A DNA stretch of 64,000 bases from Edaphobacter aggregans DSM 19364 (lineage in GTDB: Bacteria; Acidobacteriota; Terriglobia; Terriglobales; Acidobacteriaceae). The notes beneath the pieces are model-generated. The model was given only the letters and a program-made list of their open reading frames with translations. It did no database searches and was not told the origin of the DNA. The position numbers and the translations under genes were made by a program. Below are positions 45,709-55,632 of the stretch, one piece after another (position 1 is the first letter of the stretch; every line of letters begins with the position of its first letter). The stretch lies in contig NZ_JQKI01000005.1 in the NCBI RefSeq assembly GCF_000745965.1, positions 176,577-240,576 on the forward strand, given 5' to 3'.

Positions 45709-48594
45709 TTATCCCTTCGCCGCCAGCCGCCGCAGAACGTACTCGAGAATGCCGCCGTTCTGGTAGTAGAGAATCTCCTGAGGCGTATCGATCCGCACCG
45801 TCGCGCAGAACTCCGTCGTCTTCCCGCGGTCCGACTCGGCAAACACAGCGATCTGCTTGCCGTTCGCAAACTTACCGTCGAGCATCGCCTTCAGCTCGCC
45901 CGGCTCGCCCACGCGGAAGACCTCCTCGCCGGTCAGCCCGAGGGACTCGACATTCTGCCCCGGCAAGAACTGCAGCGGCAGAATCCCCATCCCCACCAGG
46001 TTCGAGCGGTGAATCCTCTCGTAGCTCTCCGCGATCACAAACCGGATGCCCAACAGCCGCGGTCCCTTCGCCGCCCAGTCCCTCGACGAGCCCGACCCAT
46101 ACTCCTTGCCCGCAAGAATCGCCAGCGAAGTCCCCCGCTTCGCATACTCGACGGAGGCGTCGTAGATCGACATCGGCACATCGTCCGGAAGCAGGCGCGT
46201 CACGCCGCCCTCCGTCCCCGGAGCAAGCTTGTTCCGCAGCCGCACATTCGCAAACGTGCCGCGCACCATCACCTCATGGTTGCCGCGGCGCGAACCATAG
46301 CTGTTGAAGTCCGCAGGCTTCACCCCATTCTCCGTCAGGTACTTGCCCGCCGGGCCGTTCAGCTTGATCGACCCCGCCGGCGAGATGTGGTCCGTCGTCA
46401 CCGAGTCGCCCAGAACCGCCAGCACCCTCGCCCCGTAGATGTCCTCCACCGGCTCCGGCTCCTGCTTCATGCCGTCGAAGTAAGGCGCCTTGCGGATGTA
46501 CGTCGAGTCCGCCTCCCACCCGTACGTCTTGCCCTCCGGGAACTGCAGCCCGCGCCAGTTCTGGTCGCCCTCCGTCACGCGGCTGTACTCCTCGTGGAAC
46601 ATCGACGAGTCGATCGAAGCTCCCACCGCATCCGCAACCTCCTGCTGGGTCGGCCAGATGTCGCGCAGGAACACCGGCTGCCCATCGTGGCCCTTGCCCA
46701 GCGCGTCCTTCTCGAAGTCGTGCCCGATGTGCCCCGCCAGCGCATACGCCACCACCAGCGGAGGGCTCATCAGGTAGTTCGCCCTCACCTCCGGCGAGAT
46801 GCGCCCCTCAAAGTTCCGATTGCCCGACAGCACCGAGACCGCAACCAGCCCATGGTCCTCGATCGCCTTCGACACATCCGTCGGCAGCGGCCCTGAGTTG
46901 CCGATGCACGTCGTGCATCCATATCCCACAACCTGGAAGCGCAGCGCGTCCAGATAAGGCATCAGCCCAGCCTTCTCGTAATAATCGGTGACCACGCGCG
47001 AACCCGGAGCCAGCGACGTCTTCACCCACGGCGGAGTGTTCAGTCCCTTCTCCACCGCCTTCTTCGCCAGCAATCCAGCCGCCAGCATCACGTAAGGATT
47101 CGACGTATTCGTGCAGCTCGTGATCGCCGCAATGACAATCGAGCCATGAACCAGATACGGCTCCGGATCCATGCCAAACCGGCTGCGAATCGAGACCGCC
47201 GGAGCATCCAGCGCCCCGCTGTTCAGTGTAGTCACCGGAACCTCCGGAGCAACCACCACCGGAGCCGGCGCACCCACCGGGCTCGTCACATCGCCCGTCA
47301 GCGAGGCGTGCCCGCCCTCGCCCTCCCAGCGAACCAGCTGCCGCACCGACTGCCCCTTCGCATTCGGCCCCAGCAGCGACGGAAGCTGCTGCCTGAAGCT
47401 CTCCCCTGCCTTCGAGAGCGCCACGCGATCCTGCGGCCGCTTCGGCCCCGCCACGCTCGGCTCCACCGTACTCAGATCCAACGCAATCGTCGCCGAGTAC
47501 TCCGCCTCAGCCGCGTCCGCCGTGTGGAACATCCCCTGCTCCTTGTAGTACGTCTCCACCAGAGCGATCTGCTCTTCCGGACGCCCCGTCAGCCGCAGAT
47601 AGCGCAGCGTCTCCGCGTCCACCGGGAAGATGCCGCACGTCGCCCCATACTCCGGAGCCATGTTCGCAATCGTCGCGCGATCCGCCAGCGGCAGCTCGCT
47701 CACACCCGGCCCGTAGAACTCCACAAACTTGCCCACCACACCAAGCTTGCGCAACATCTCCGTCACGGTCAGCACCAAATCCGTCGCCGTCGTGCCTTCC
47801 TTCAGCTTGCCCGTCAGCTTGAAGCCCACCACCTGCGGCACCAGCATGCTCACCGGCTGGCCCAGCATCGCCGCCTCAGCCTCGATGCCTCCCACACCCC
47901 ATCCCAGCACGCCCAGGCCATTAATCATCGTCGTGTGCGAGTCCGTCCCCACCAGCGTGTCCGGATACGCCACGCCGTCCTCCGTCGTGAACACCACCCG
48001 CGCTAGGTGCTCCAGATTCACCTGATGACAAATCCCCATCCCAGGAGGCACCGCCGAAAAGTTCCGAAACGCCGTCTGCCCCCACTTCAGAAACGCATAC
48101 CGCTCGCGATTGCGCTGAAACTCGAGAGCAGCATTCAGGTCATACGCCCGCTTCGTTCCAAACTCGTCCACCTGCACCGAGTGGTCGATCACCAGCTCCG
48201 CCGGCTGCAGCGGATTGATCCTCTCCGGATCGCCGCCCAGCTGCTTCATCGCATCCCTCATCGCCGCAAGGTCGACGATCGCCGGAACTCCCGTGAAGTC
48301 CTGCATCAGCACACGCGCGGGCATGTACGCAATCTCGCGCGAGGGCTCCGCCTTCGGGTCCCACTTCGCCAGAAACTTGATATCGTCCGCCGTCACGCTC
48401 GCGCCGTCCTCATGGCGCAGCAGGTTCTCCAGCAGGATCCGCAGCGAAAACGGCAGCCGCGAAAGGTTCACGCCTTCGCTCTTCAAAGCATCCAGCCGGT
48501 AGATCGTATAGCTCTTCGCGCCCGACTTCAGCGTCGCCTTACTCTTGTAGGTATCAGGACGGGAGGAATCAGAAACAGTCTGTGTCGTCGACAT
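45709..48594 (-). CDS. acnA: Aconitate hydratase A
   Basis: 961 residues, AcnA/IRP1-type. The 4Fe-4S cysteines are in [16 protein letters not shown] and [14 protein letters not shown]; other landmarks are [58 protein letters not shown] and the swivel-domain arginine in [15 protein letters not shown]. It interconverts citrate and isocitrate in the TCA cycle. It is longer than E. coli AcnA (891) because of a Pro/Ala-rich insertion at about 415-460 ([20 protein letters not shown]). A single gene flanked by repeats. Confidence 0.97.
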   Translation of the reverse strand: MSTTQTVSDSSRPDTYKSKATLKSGAKSYTIYRLDALKSEGVNLSRLPFSLRILLENLLRHEDGASVTADDIKFLAKWDPKAEPSREIAYMPARVLMQDFTGVPAIVDLAAMRDAMKQLGGDPERINPLQPAELVIDHSVQVDEFGTKRAYDLNAALEFQRNRERYAFLKWGQTAFRNFSAVPPGMGICHQVNLEHLARVVFTTEDGVAYPDTLVGTDSHTTMINGLGVLGWGVGGIEAEAAMLGQPVSMLVPQVVGFKLTGKLKEGTTATDLVLTVTEMLRKLGVVGKFVEFYGPGVSELPLADRATIANMAPEYGATCGIFPVDAETLRYLRLTGRPEEQIALVETYYKEQGMFHTADAAEAEYSATIALDLSTVEPSVAGPKRPQDRVALSKAGESFRQQLPSLLGPNAKGQSVRQLVRWEGEGGHASLTGDVTSPVGAPAPVVVAPEVPVTTLNSGALDAPAVSIRSRFGMDPEPYLVHGSIVIAAITSCTNTSNPYVMLAAGLLAKKAVEKGLNTPPWVKTSLAPGSRVVTDYYEKAGLMPYLDALRFQVVGYGCTTCIGNSGPLPTDVSKAIEDHGLVAVSVLSGNRNFEGRISPEVRANYLMSPPLVVAYALAGHIGHDFEKDALGKGHDGQPVFLRDIWPTQQEVADAVGASIDSSMFHEEYSRVTEGDQNWRGLQFPEGKTYGWEADSTYIRKAPYFDGMKQEPEPVEDIYGARVLAVLGDSVTTDHISPAGSIKLNGPAGKYLTENGVKPADFNSYGSRRGNHEVMVRGTFANVRLRNKLAPGTEGGVTRLLPDDVPMSIYDASVEYAKRGTSLAILAGKEYGSGSSRDWAAKGPRLLGIRFVIAESYERIHRSNLVGMGILPLQFLPGQNVESLGLTGEEVFRVGEPGELKAMLDGKFANGKQIAVFAESDRGKTTEFCATVRIDTPQEILYYQNGGILEYVLRRLAAKG

Positions 48595-49201
48595 CGTTTA
48601 TCTCCAAAGGAAGCGCTCATCACGCGCTGGTTGAAGGGCCTCGCTGCACCAGCAGCCGGTCCGACAGGAAAAATCCTAACAACTCTCAGAAGGGAATGGC
48701 CTGCGACGCTCCATCAGCGCCCACGGTCCGGGCGGCCATGGCGAAAGCGCTTCAGCAATGGCGAACGTCCTTCCATCGCCAATAATTCTACGACTGCCCA
48801 TACGCCAGCTCAACTCCGCCACCCCACCACAAAAGCGTCATCGTTCTTCAAAAGCGTCATCGCTAACCTGAAGCCGTCATCGCGACAAGACCCTGAGCAA
48901 GCGAAACGCGTCGAACGGGGAGTGGAGAGCCCGCTGCATTTTTTGCCGGGGTACCCCATTCATGGGCGCAGTCTAATCGCGACATGAGTGGACCATCGCG
49001 CAAAAACGCGATCCGCCTCTGGGTACGCCAAGCCTTCAGGCTTGGCCCTCTCCCCACACAAACGGAAAGGGGGCTTCAGCCCCTGGGGTATGCTTCTTTT
49101 TCCGGCACTCCCACCAAAGGATCACCCATCCGCCACCCTGCCATGAAAGAATCGCATCTCATATTAAGGAATGGTGTTCTAAACACCAGGAGCACGACGC
49201 A
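48595..49201. other. Gene-less stretch with dispersed repeats
   Basis: No convincing gene. It holds three spaced copies of a (a)agcgtcatcg word (about 48831-48892), a ccccattcatgggcgcag ... gcgcaaaaacgcgatccgcc block (48953-49017), then the family hairpin tctgggtacgccaagccttc with aggcttggccctctcccc (49018-49056) ending in ggggtatgc (about 49085-49093). The promoter of the next gene should lie in 49100-49195. Confidence 0.7.
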
Positions 49202-51187
49202 ATGACCCCGCAAGTCAAAACAAGAAGGATCCTCCCCCTCCTCTCCCTCGGCCTCCTCCTCACTACCTTCACCGGCTGCCACAACGACCTCTCCGACCAC
49301 GTCTCCGCCGCCGAAGCCCAGCAGCCCCAACAGCCCCAGCAGAGCGACCCCAACGACGACCCCGCCGCCGCGAACATGGCCCCCGTCACCGGCGACGACC
49401 CCATCGCCCAGGCCGCCCCGCAGGGCTCTCCCGGCCAGCCCCAGCAAGCCCCGCCCCGCTCCTCCACCGTCCCCAACGAGAGCATCCAGCGCGCCCAGGA
49501 GTACAAAGACACCGGTGCCCAGCAAGGCGTGCCGCCCCCCGACCAGCAAGACGCCCAGCAGCCCTCCCCCAACCAAAACCAGCAACCCTACGATCAGGCC
49601 CAGGAGCAGCCCGATCAGCAGCAAATGGACCAGCAGCAGCCCGCCGACGAACAGGAGCAGCAGACCTACAACGACGACCAGCAGCAGACCTACAACGACA
49701 ATGGCCAGCCCCTCTCCCCCAGCGAGCAAACCTCCCTCGACGAGCTCTCCGCCAACCAGCCCCCGCCCCAGCTCCCCGCCTACGAGCAGCCCCCCGCCCC
49801 TGAGCCCAACTACCTCTGGACCCCCGGCTACTGGGGATACGCCCCCGCCGGATACTACTGGGTTCCCGGAGTCTGGGTCGCCGCCCCCTGGCCCGGAGCA
49901 CTCTGGACCCCCGGCTACTGGGGCTTCTACCGTAACCACTATCGCTTCCATCACGGCTACTGGGGCCGCTACGTCGGCTTCTACGGCGGAATCAACTACG
50001 GCTTCGGCTACCCCGGCTACGGCTTCTGGGGAGGCTACTGGCGCGGCCCGCACTTCTGCTATAACCGCGCCGTCACCCGCGTCAACGTAGCCCGCGTCAC
50101 CAACGTCTACGACCGGACCGTCTACCTCAATCGCAGCTACGTCAACACCACCCGCGTCGCCTACAACGGCGGCCCCCGCGGCGTCCGCGTCCAGCCCCGC
50201 CCGGCCGAGATGGCCGCAATCCGCCAGCCCCACCTCGCGCCCATGCAGACCCAGCTAGCCATCCGCCAGCAGGCCCTCCAGAACCGCCAGCAGTTCTACA
50301 ACGCCAACCGCGGACGCCCCGCCAACATTGTCGCCTCACAGCCCATCCCCGCCGACCGTGGCATCCATAACCCCATCGCCCGCCCCATGCCCGGGGCCCA
50401 GCGCGGATACACCGCCCAACCCGGATACACAGCGCAACCCGGATACACCACACGACCCGGATACACCACACGACCCGGATCCGCAGCCCAGGCCGGATCC
50501 GCGACGCAGCCCGGATTCACTCCGCCCGCCCAGTCCCAACCCCGCCCAGACGGATACCAGCAGCAGCGTTCGGGCCAATACCAGCAGCAACAGCCCACCG
50601 AATACCAGTCCCGGCCCGCACAGCCCGGCTACGCCCGCCCCATCCAGCAGCAGCCCACGCAAACCGGCCAGCCCAGCTTCCAGTACGGCCGCCCCGCCAA
50701 CCCCAACCAGCCCGCCTACCCCAACCGATCCGGCCAGCCCGGTATCCAGCAGCAGCAACCCAACCAGCCCTACGTCCGCCCCGGCCCGCCGCCTGGCCAG
50801 CCCTACCTTCGCCCCACGCCGCAGCCCATCCAGCCCTACGCCCGGCCCGCGCAGCCCATCCAGCAGCCCGTCGCTCAACCCCAGAACCGGCCCGAGTACC
50901 AGTCCCGCCCGGCCCCTGTAAACCCCACCCCGCAGCCCATCCAGCCGCGGCCCCAGCAGTTCTACCGCTCCACCCCCGAACCCCGCCCCGCCCCACAGGC
51001 CCAGCCGCAGCCACGCCCGGCCCCGCAATACCAGCCGCGCCCCATGCCCGAGTCACGCCCAGCCCCCCAACCCCGCAGCTTCCAGCAACCCTATCAGCCG
51101 CGCCCCTACTCCCCGCCACCCCAACCCCACATGCAGGGAGGAGGAGGCGGTGATGCTCGCGGAGGCGGCGGCAACCCCCATCGCTAG
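49202..51187 (+). CDS. YXWGXW-repeat lipoprotein, Pro/Gln-rich
   Basis: 661 residues. Signal with lipobox LLLTTFTGC (cleavage before Cys25). Residues 30-200 are Gln/Pro-rich and low complexity. Then comes a cluster of YXWGXW-type motifs (LWTPGYWGYAPAGYYWVPGV, PGALWTPGYWGFYRNHYRFH, HGYWGRYVGFYGG), followed by a basic region (about 280-390) and a very long Pro/Gln/Tyr-rich tail with degenerate repeats of 6 residues (GYTAQP/GYTTRP). The protein is likely surface- or periplasm-exposed, possibly amyloid-like or wall-interacting; function unknown. Confidence 0.85.
   Translation: MTPQVKTRRILPLLSLGLLLTTFTGCHNDLSDHVSAAEAQQPQQPQQSDPNDDPAAANMAPVTGDDPIAQAAPQGSPGQPQQAPPRSSTVPNESIQRAQEYKDTGAQQGVPPPDQQDAQQPSPNQNQQPYDQAQEQPDQQQMDQQQPADEQEQQTYNDDQQQTYNDNGQPLSPSEQTSLDELSANQPPPQLPAYEQPPAPEPNYLWTPGYWGYAPAGYYWVPGVWVAAPWPGALWTPGYWGFYRNHYRFHHGYWGRYVGFYGGINYGFGYPGYGFWGGYWRGPHFCYNRAVTRVNVARVTNVYDRTVYLNRSYVNTTRVAYNGGPRGVRVQPRPAEMAAIRQPHLAPMQTQLAIRQQALQNRQQFYNANRGRPANIVASQPIPADRGIHNPIARPMPGAQRGYTAQPGYTAQPGYTTRPGYTTRPGSAAQAGSATQPGFTPPAQSQPRPDGYQQQRSGQYQQQQPTEYQSRPAQPGYARPIQQQPTQTGQPSFQYGRPANPNQPAYPNRSGQPGIQQQQPNQPYVRPGPPPGQPYLRPTPQPIQPYARPAQPIQQPVAQPQNRPEYQSRPAPVNPTPQPIQPRPQQFYRSTPEPRPAPQAQPQPRPAPQYQPRPMPESRPAPQPRSFQQPYQPRPYSPPPQPHMQGGGGGDARGGGGNPHR
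50404..50511 (+). repeat. 18-bp tandem repeat x6 in the YXWGXW gene
   Basis: Units such as GGATACACCGCCCAACCC, GGATACACCACACGACCC and GGATCCGCGACGCAGCCC; units 3 and 4 are identical. They encode the GY/S-T/A-x-x-P hexapeptide and keep frame. Confidence 0.9.
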
Positions 51188-52373
51188 CCTGCCAGGAGGC
51201 GTCCAATCGCCCGCAATGAAGGGCTTCCGGTGAGAAGCTTGCAGGCTGGTTCATTTCTCGACAGTTTTGCGATGCCCAGTACTGCGCGCAACACCCTCGA
51301 GAAGTTGGTTCCGGACCGTTGGAGTGTCCTCCAGGGCTCCGCAACGAGTCAACCCAATGAGGTCGGACTGCCCATGGGTTTCTTCATCGAGGTAGTACGT
51401 TATACGAGATAGCAACGTTTGCCGATTGTTAGGTGTTCTGGAGCGAAGTTATCCTGCTCGCTGCGTTCTCCTCGAAAAGGGTGAACCCGGAAAACATGTC
51501 AGGATTTCCAATGAGTTGAGCTCTTAAGCACCTCAAGCAGTTTTACAGTGTCAAACTCACCTTGTCCGTAGCCCTCGTCTGCGTAAGTTCCGTCCGTTGG
51601 CTGAGTGGAAAGAGCCTCCACACGCAGGATGTGAATGGCGCCGTGCCCAAGTTCCATTGGTGTGGTGCGACACGATTCGGGGCTTGCCGACTTCTGATCC
51701 ACAAACTGCGCAAGAGCAGAGGCAGAACTATGACGAACAGAGGCAGGAGGCGTGCGGCGTTCATTGCGGCCAGTCTATCGCTGAAACTGAGTTGCAAGCA
51801 CGTGAGTTCCTCATTGATATATCGCCGGGCATCAGGGATTACCAAAATCAGTAACGGCGTGGCGTGTGCCGACCATTGGCGCGAAAAGCACAAACCGCCT
51901 CTGGGTACGCCGAGCCTTCAGGCTTGGCCCTCTAAGACCCCAAAAGAAGAAAAGAAACCGCCCGCGAAGCGCGCGTACCGCTCTGCCGAAGGCAAGCTTT
52001 CCCAGCGAGCAAAGCTCGCTGAATCCAAAGACCGGAGCGAAGCGACCGGGATACTCATCGAAAAACCCCAGCAAAATCCCATATCAATACCCCTGAAACT
52101 GCCCCCAAACCCACAACCCAAACCCCCACAAGCACTTACACCCAAAAAACAATCTTCCCAAAAGCGCCGATTTACCCCCTCCACTTTGTTAATCTGGAAG
52201 AGTAGACAAGAAAACGGCGATCAGCCCTCATTACCACCAGAGCTAACCCTTTTCGAATCTATAGTTTGACAAACTAACCCCTTTGTTTCGAATATTTTGC
52301 ACCCTTAGTCCCCGACTAAACCATGCAAAATCGATACTTTGCACAAAACATAGGGGAGGGGGGAGCAAGGCAA
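51188..52373. other. 1.2-kb stretch without a supported gene
   Basis: Longest gap in the window. It contains one copy of the tctgggtacgccgagccttc hairpin repeat (about 51898-51934), a block with short palindromes such as agcgagcaaagctcgct (52003-52019), and an AT-rich purD upstream region with a TTGACA (52267-52272) and two TGCAAAATATT/AATATTTTGCA-like words (52287-52350). Weak minus-strand frames at 51499-51702 and 51543-51893 may be remnants of one small exported protein, but I cannot support a gene. Confidence 0.6.
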
Positions 52374-53657
52374 ATGAAAGTTCTCGTCATCGGAGGAGGC
52401 GGCCGCGAGCACGCCATCATCTGGTCGCTCAAGCAGTCCCCCGAAGTCACCGAGATCGTCGCCGCCCCCGGCAACGGAGGTATCGCCGCCCTCGCCCGCT
52501 GCTCTCCCGTCGACACCAACAACCTGCATCAGATGGTCAACCTCGCCGCCATCGAGCGGCCCGACCTCACCGTCGTCGGCCCCGAGGTCCCGCTTGCCCT
52601 CGGACTAGTCGATGAGCTCCAGAAACGCAAACTCCGCGTCTTCGGCCCCACCAGGGACGCCGCGCAACTGGAATCCTCGAAGGCCTTCGCCAAGGCCTTC
52701 ATGCAGCGCCACCAAATCCCCACCGCCGAGCACGCCCTCTGCACCACGCTCGACGACGTCCGCACCCAACTGGCCCGCTTCACCGTCCCCGTGGTCGTCA
52801 AAGCCTCCGGACTAGCCGCCGGCAAAGGCGTCGTCATCTGCAACACCCATCTCGAGGCCGAGCGCACCGCCGCCGAGATGTTCTCCGGAGTCCTTCTCGG
52901 CACCGCCGAAACCGAGGTCGTCCTCGAGGAGTTCCTCACCGGCGAAGAGGTCTCCTTCTTCGCCCTCTGCGACGGCCGCCGAGCCATTCCCATCGCCGCC
53001 GCCCAGGACCACAAGCGCGTCGGCGAGGGCGACGCCGGCCCCAACACCGGCGGAATGGGAGCCTACTCGACCGACGGCCTCCTGACGCCCGCGATGCGCC
53101 AGTGGATCACCCACAACATCGCGCAAAAAACCGTCGAAGGCATGGCCTCCGAACGCACTCCATTCAAAGGAATCCTCTTCATCGGCCTCATGATGACGCC
53201 GCGCGGCCCCATGGTCCTCGAGTTCAACACGCGCTGGGGCGATCCCGAGACCGAGGCCATCGTCCTCCGCCTCGAGACCCCGATCCTCGACCTCTTCAAC
53301 GCCACCATCGACCAGACCGCCGACTCGCTCGTCGTCCGCCTCAAACCCGGAGCCAGCGCAACCGTCATCGCCGCCAGCGGAGGCTACCCCGGCAAGTACG
53401 CCTCCGGAAAACTCATCACCGGCCTTGAACCAAACGAAGCCCAAAACGAAGCCGACAAAGAAGACGTAGTCATCTTCCACGCCGGAACCGCCCTCAAGGA
53501 CGGAAACCTGGTCACCGCCGGAGGCCGAGTTCTCGCCGTCTCCGCCGCCGCAGACGATCTCCGCACCGCGCTCGACCGCATCTACACCCGCATGGCAACG
53601 ATCAGTTTCGAAGGAATGCACTACCGCCGCGACATCGGCTGGCGCGCGCTGAAGTAA
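52374..53657 (+). CDS. purD: Phosphoribosylamine--glycine ligase
   Basis: 427 residues from ATG 52374 (GGGGGAG upstream). ATP-grasp fold: MKVLVIGGGGREHAIIWSL, VGPEVPLALGLVD, PVVVKASGLAAGKGVVI, VVLEEFLTGEEVSFFALCDG, GDAGPNTGGMGAYS and LEFNTRWGDPETEAIVLRL. It makes glycinamide ribonucleotide, step 2 of purine synthesis. The frame is open 17 codons upstream but the family starts at MKVL. It is separated from purF/purL further along, which are on the other strand. Confidence 0.96.
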   Translation: MKVLVIGGGGREHAIIWSLKQSPEVTEIVAAPGNGGIAALARCSPVDTNNLHQMVNLAAIERPDLTVVGPEVPLALGLVDELQKRKLRVFGPTRDAAQLESSKAFAKAFMQRHQIPTAEHALCTTLDDVRTQLARFTVPVVVKASGLAAGKGVVICNTHLEAERTAAEMFSGVLLGTAETEVVLEEFLTGEEVSFFALCDGRRAIPIAAAQDHKRVGEGDAGPNTGGMGAYSTDGLLTPAMRQWITHNIAQKTVEGMASERTPFKGILFIGLMMTPRGPMVLEFNTRWGDPETEAIVLRLETPILDLFNATIDQTADSLVVRLKPGASATVIAASGGYPGKYASGKLITGLEPNEAQNEADKEDVVIFHAGTALKDGNLVTAGGRVLAVSAAADDLRTALDRIYTRMATISFEGMHYRRDIGWRALK

Positions 53658-53723
53658 CCTTTGACGCGCCAACTGGCTCTGATAGCCTGTTTGGACCATA
53701 ACGACTTATTCAAGAGGTGGAGC

Positions 53724-54911
53724 GTGAACCTGGCGCGCATCGGGATGGTATCTGAGGGGAATGCGTCGGTTTCCGAGACCGTGTTCTCCGGCACCGCCAA
53801 GAGGATGTTCCTGTCTCTGCAGCAGATGGGCCATGAGATGGTCCCCGTCGACGCCTCCATGAACCGATGGGAGCGCGGAATGGCCGCCCTCGCCAGCCTC
53901 TCGCCCGACCGCGCGCGATGGCGCTCCAGGTTTCGTTACGGAAACGCAGTTTCCCGTCTCCGAACCGCATCTGCACTCCGTTCCATGAAGGGCGCGGGGA
54001 ATGGCGCGGAGCCCGACGTGCTCCTCCAGATCGGAGCCGCCTACGATCCTCCCGGAGACCTTCCCTACGCCGTCTACTGCGACTGGAACATGGCACTCGA
54101 TGTCGTGGAGGCGAAGGACGGTCACTCGCGCGGCCTCAGCGTCAGAGAGCTCGAGAACATAGGACGCGAGCACGCGCGTCGCTACCGCAACGCCGCGCTC
54201 GTCTTCACCATCTCCGAGCGGCTGCGCCAGTCGTTCATCGAGCTCTATGGCCTCTCCCCGGAGAAGGTCAGGACCGCCTATGCCGGTCCCAACTTTGACC
54301 TGCGCCTGATCGATGAAAAACTCGAACAGCCAAAGACAAAGGCCGCGCCGACCGTCCTCTTCATCGCCAAGGAGTTCAAACGCAAGGGCGGAGATGTCGT
54401 CGCCGCGGCCTTCACGAAGCTCCAGTCGTCGATGACCTCCGCAAGGCTCGTCTTCGCGGGCGCCGCAACGCTCCCCGCCGAGCTGTCCGGACTAAGCAAC
54501 ATTACACACCTCGGTCTGCTCGACAAATCGGACCCCGCGCAGCTTCAGCGCCTCCTCGACGCATACCGGCAGGCGGATGTCCTCGTGCTGCCCTCCAATC
54601 ACGATCCTTTCCCGACGGTGATTCGCGAGGCCATGTTCTTCGGCCTGCCCTGCGTCGCTTCGAATATCTGGGCGATGCCCGAGATGATCGTCGACGGTTC
54701 GACCGGCTTCCTGATCGAGCCCGGCGATCCGGAAGCTCTCTGTAAACGCCTGGAGCTGCTGCTGGGCAATCCAGACCTGCGCGCCCGTCTGGGTCAAGCT
54801 GCCCGCTCGCTCGCCGATACAAAGTTTTCCTGGTCGTCCGTTGGGCAGGTTCTGCATGAGGGCCTGCAGGATATTTACAGAAAGGCGGAACGCACAGAAT
54901 GTATGTCCTGA
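53724..54911 (+). CDS. Glycosyltransferase, GT4-like
   Basis: 395 residues from GTG 53724 (AGAGGTGGA just upstream; the alternative TTG at 53661 adds a non-conserved leader overlapping the purD end). GT-B fold: an N-terminal acceptor domain and a C-terminal donor domain with PTVLFIAKEFKRKGGDVVAA, ADVLVLPSNHDPFPTVIREA, MFFGLPCVASNIWAMPEMI and GSTGFLIEPGDPEAL (the E-x7-E region). Probably adds a sugar to an envelope polysaccharide or lipid. It overlaps the small ORF that follows. Confidence 0.9.
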   Translation: MNLARIGMVSEGNASVSETVFSGTAKRMFLSLQQMGHEMVPVDASMNRWERGMAALASLSPDRARWRSRFRYGNAVSRLRTASALRSMKGAGNGAEPDVLLQIGAAYDPPGDLPYAVYCDWNMALDVVEAKDGHSRGLSVRELENIGREHARRYRNAALVFTISERLRQSFIELYGLSPEKVRTAYAGPNFDLRLIDEKLEQPKTKAAPTVLFIAKEFKRKGGDVVAAAFTKLQSSMTSARLVFAGAATLPAELSGLSNITHLGLLDKSDPAQLQRLLDAYRQADVLVLPSNHDPFPTVIREAMFFGLPCVASNIWAMPEMIVDGSTGFLIEPGDPEALCKRLELLLGNPDLRARLGQAARSLADTKFSWSSVGQVLHEGLQDIYRKAERTECMS

Positions 54912-55024
54912 ATTTTGCGCTTATCGCTGCAGGCCTCCTGTATCTTGGTTGGCAATTTATTCAGCGGGAGGTCACAAAACTTGAAGCAGAATGGATCCGG
55001 CAGGCCGCCGAGGAGACAGAGTAG
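54899..55024 (+). CDS. 41-residue single-TM protein
   Basis: ATG 54899 to TAG 55022-55024, overlapping the glycosyltransferase stop. MYVLNFALIAAGLLYLGWQF is one TM helix, followed by a charged amphipathic helix (IQREVTKLEAEWIRQAAEE). The preceding AAGGCGGA is a plausible ribosome site. Too short for standard gene callers. The clean TM-plus-helix pattern and the overlap suggest a real coupled membrane microprotein, possibly helping the glycosyltransferase; unproven. Confidence 0.55.
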   Translation: MYVLNFALIAAGLLYLGWQFIQREVTKLEAEWIRQAAEETE

Positions 55025-55059
55025 GCTGCAGGGTCGATCCGTGACGCACCTGGCAGCGC

Positions 55060-55551
55060 TCAGCCCCAGGTCATCTCCATCGGCAGATAATCGCCCGGGC
55101 CTTCGATCGTATGCCCATGCTGCCGTACCAGCGTCCCCAGCTGCGCATAGTGGCGCTGGCTGTGCAGCAGCGCGTGAAACAACATCGTCTTCAACGAAGC
55201 CTTGGCCGCGCCGCTGCGCGTCTTGAACTCCATCGTCTTCTCCCAGTCGAGATCGGCCGCAAGCGCCTGGCGATAGAGCACAATCGCACGGTCATGCGTC
55301 ACGTAGATGTTCTCAACCGTGTCGTACAGGATCTCCGCGTAATCCGTCTCCGGAGCACCCGCGAGCCGCTCCGCAAAACGCAGCTCGACCGCAACAATAT
55401 GCTGCAGCATCTCAGCCACCGTCGACGTCTGCGCAATATCGCACGACACCCAAAGCAGCTCCGGATGCTCGCCCAGCAGCTTGCGCCACGCCGCGCTCGT
55501 CGCCTCGTTCCAGCGCAAAACCTCTTCAGCAGTAAGAACTGGCTGCCTCAT
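55060..55551 (-). CDS. DinB-family protein
   Basis: 163 residues from ATG 55551 (GGAGG 4-5 bases upstream). Four-helix bundle with likely metal-binding His: VAEMLQHIVAVELRFAERL, and MLFHALLHSQRHYAQLGTLV. Cytoplasmic, unlike the DinB-like protein at 18112. DinB/YfiT proteins include thiol-transferases and metal-dependent hydrolases; the reaction is unknown. Its frame extends upstream into the divergent gene, which is not credible. Confidence 0.85.
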   Translation of the reverse strand: MRQPVLTAEEVLRWNEATSAAWRKLLGEHPELLWVSCDIAQTSTVAEMLQHIVAVELRFAERLAGAPETDYAEILYDTVENIYVTHDRAIVLYRQALAADLDWEKTMEFKTRSGAAKASLKTMLFHALLHSQRHYAQLGTLVRQHGHTIEGPGDYLPMEMTWG

Positions 55552-55632
55552 CGCGCCTCCTGATCCTTCGCTCGCACGAACGATGCGGGTTCGTTTGACT
55601 CCGCTCGCGCAGGCCGGTAGATTGGCCTCGTC

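Noticed and set aside
49076..50233. A 385-codon Gly/Val-rich minus-strand frame
   Set aside because: Antisense of the YXWGXW lipoprotein gene; low-complexity composition follows from its Pro/Gln repeats.
51499..51893. Two overlapping minus-strand frames that might be one frameshifted exported protein
   Set aside because: A hydrophobic N-terminus and an acidic Gly/Tyr-rich end can be imagined, but no family or frameshift signal supports it.
51562..52269. A 235-codon plus-strand frame in the 1.2-kb gap
   Set aside because: Runs straight through a dispersed repeat (51898-51934) and has no coherent domain or ribosome site.
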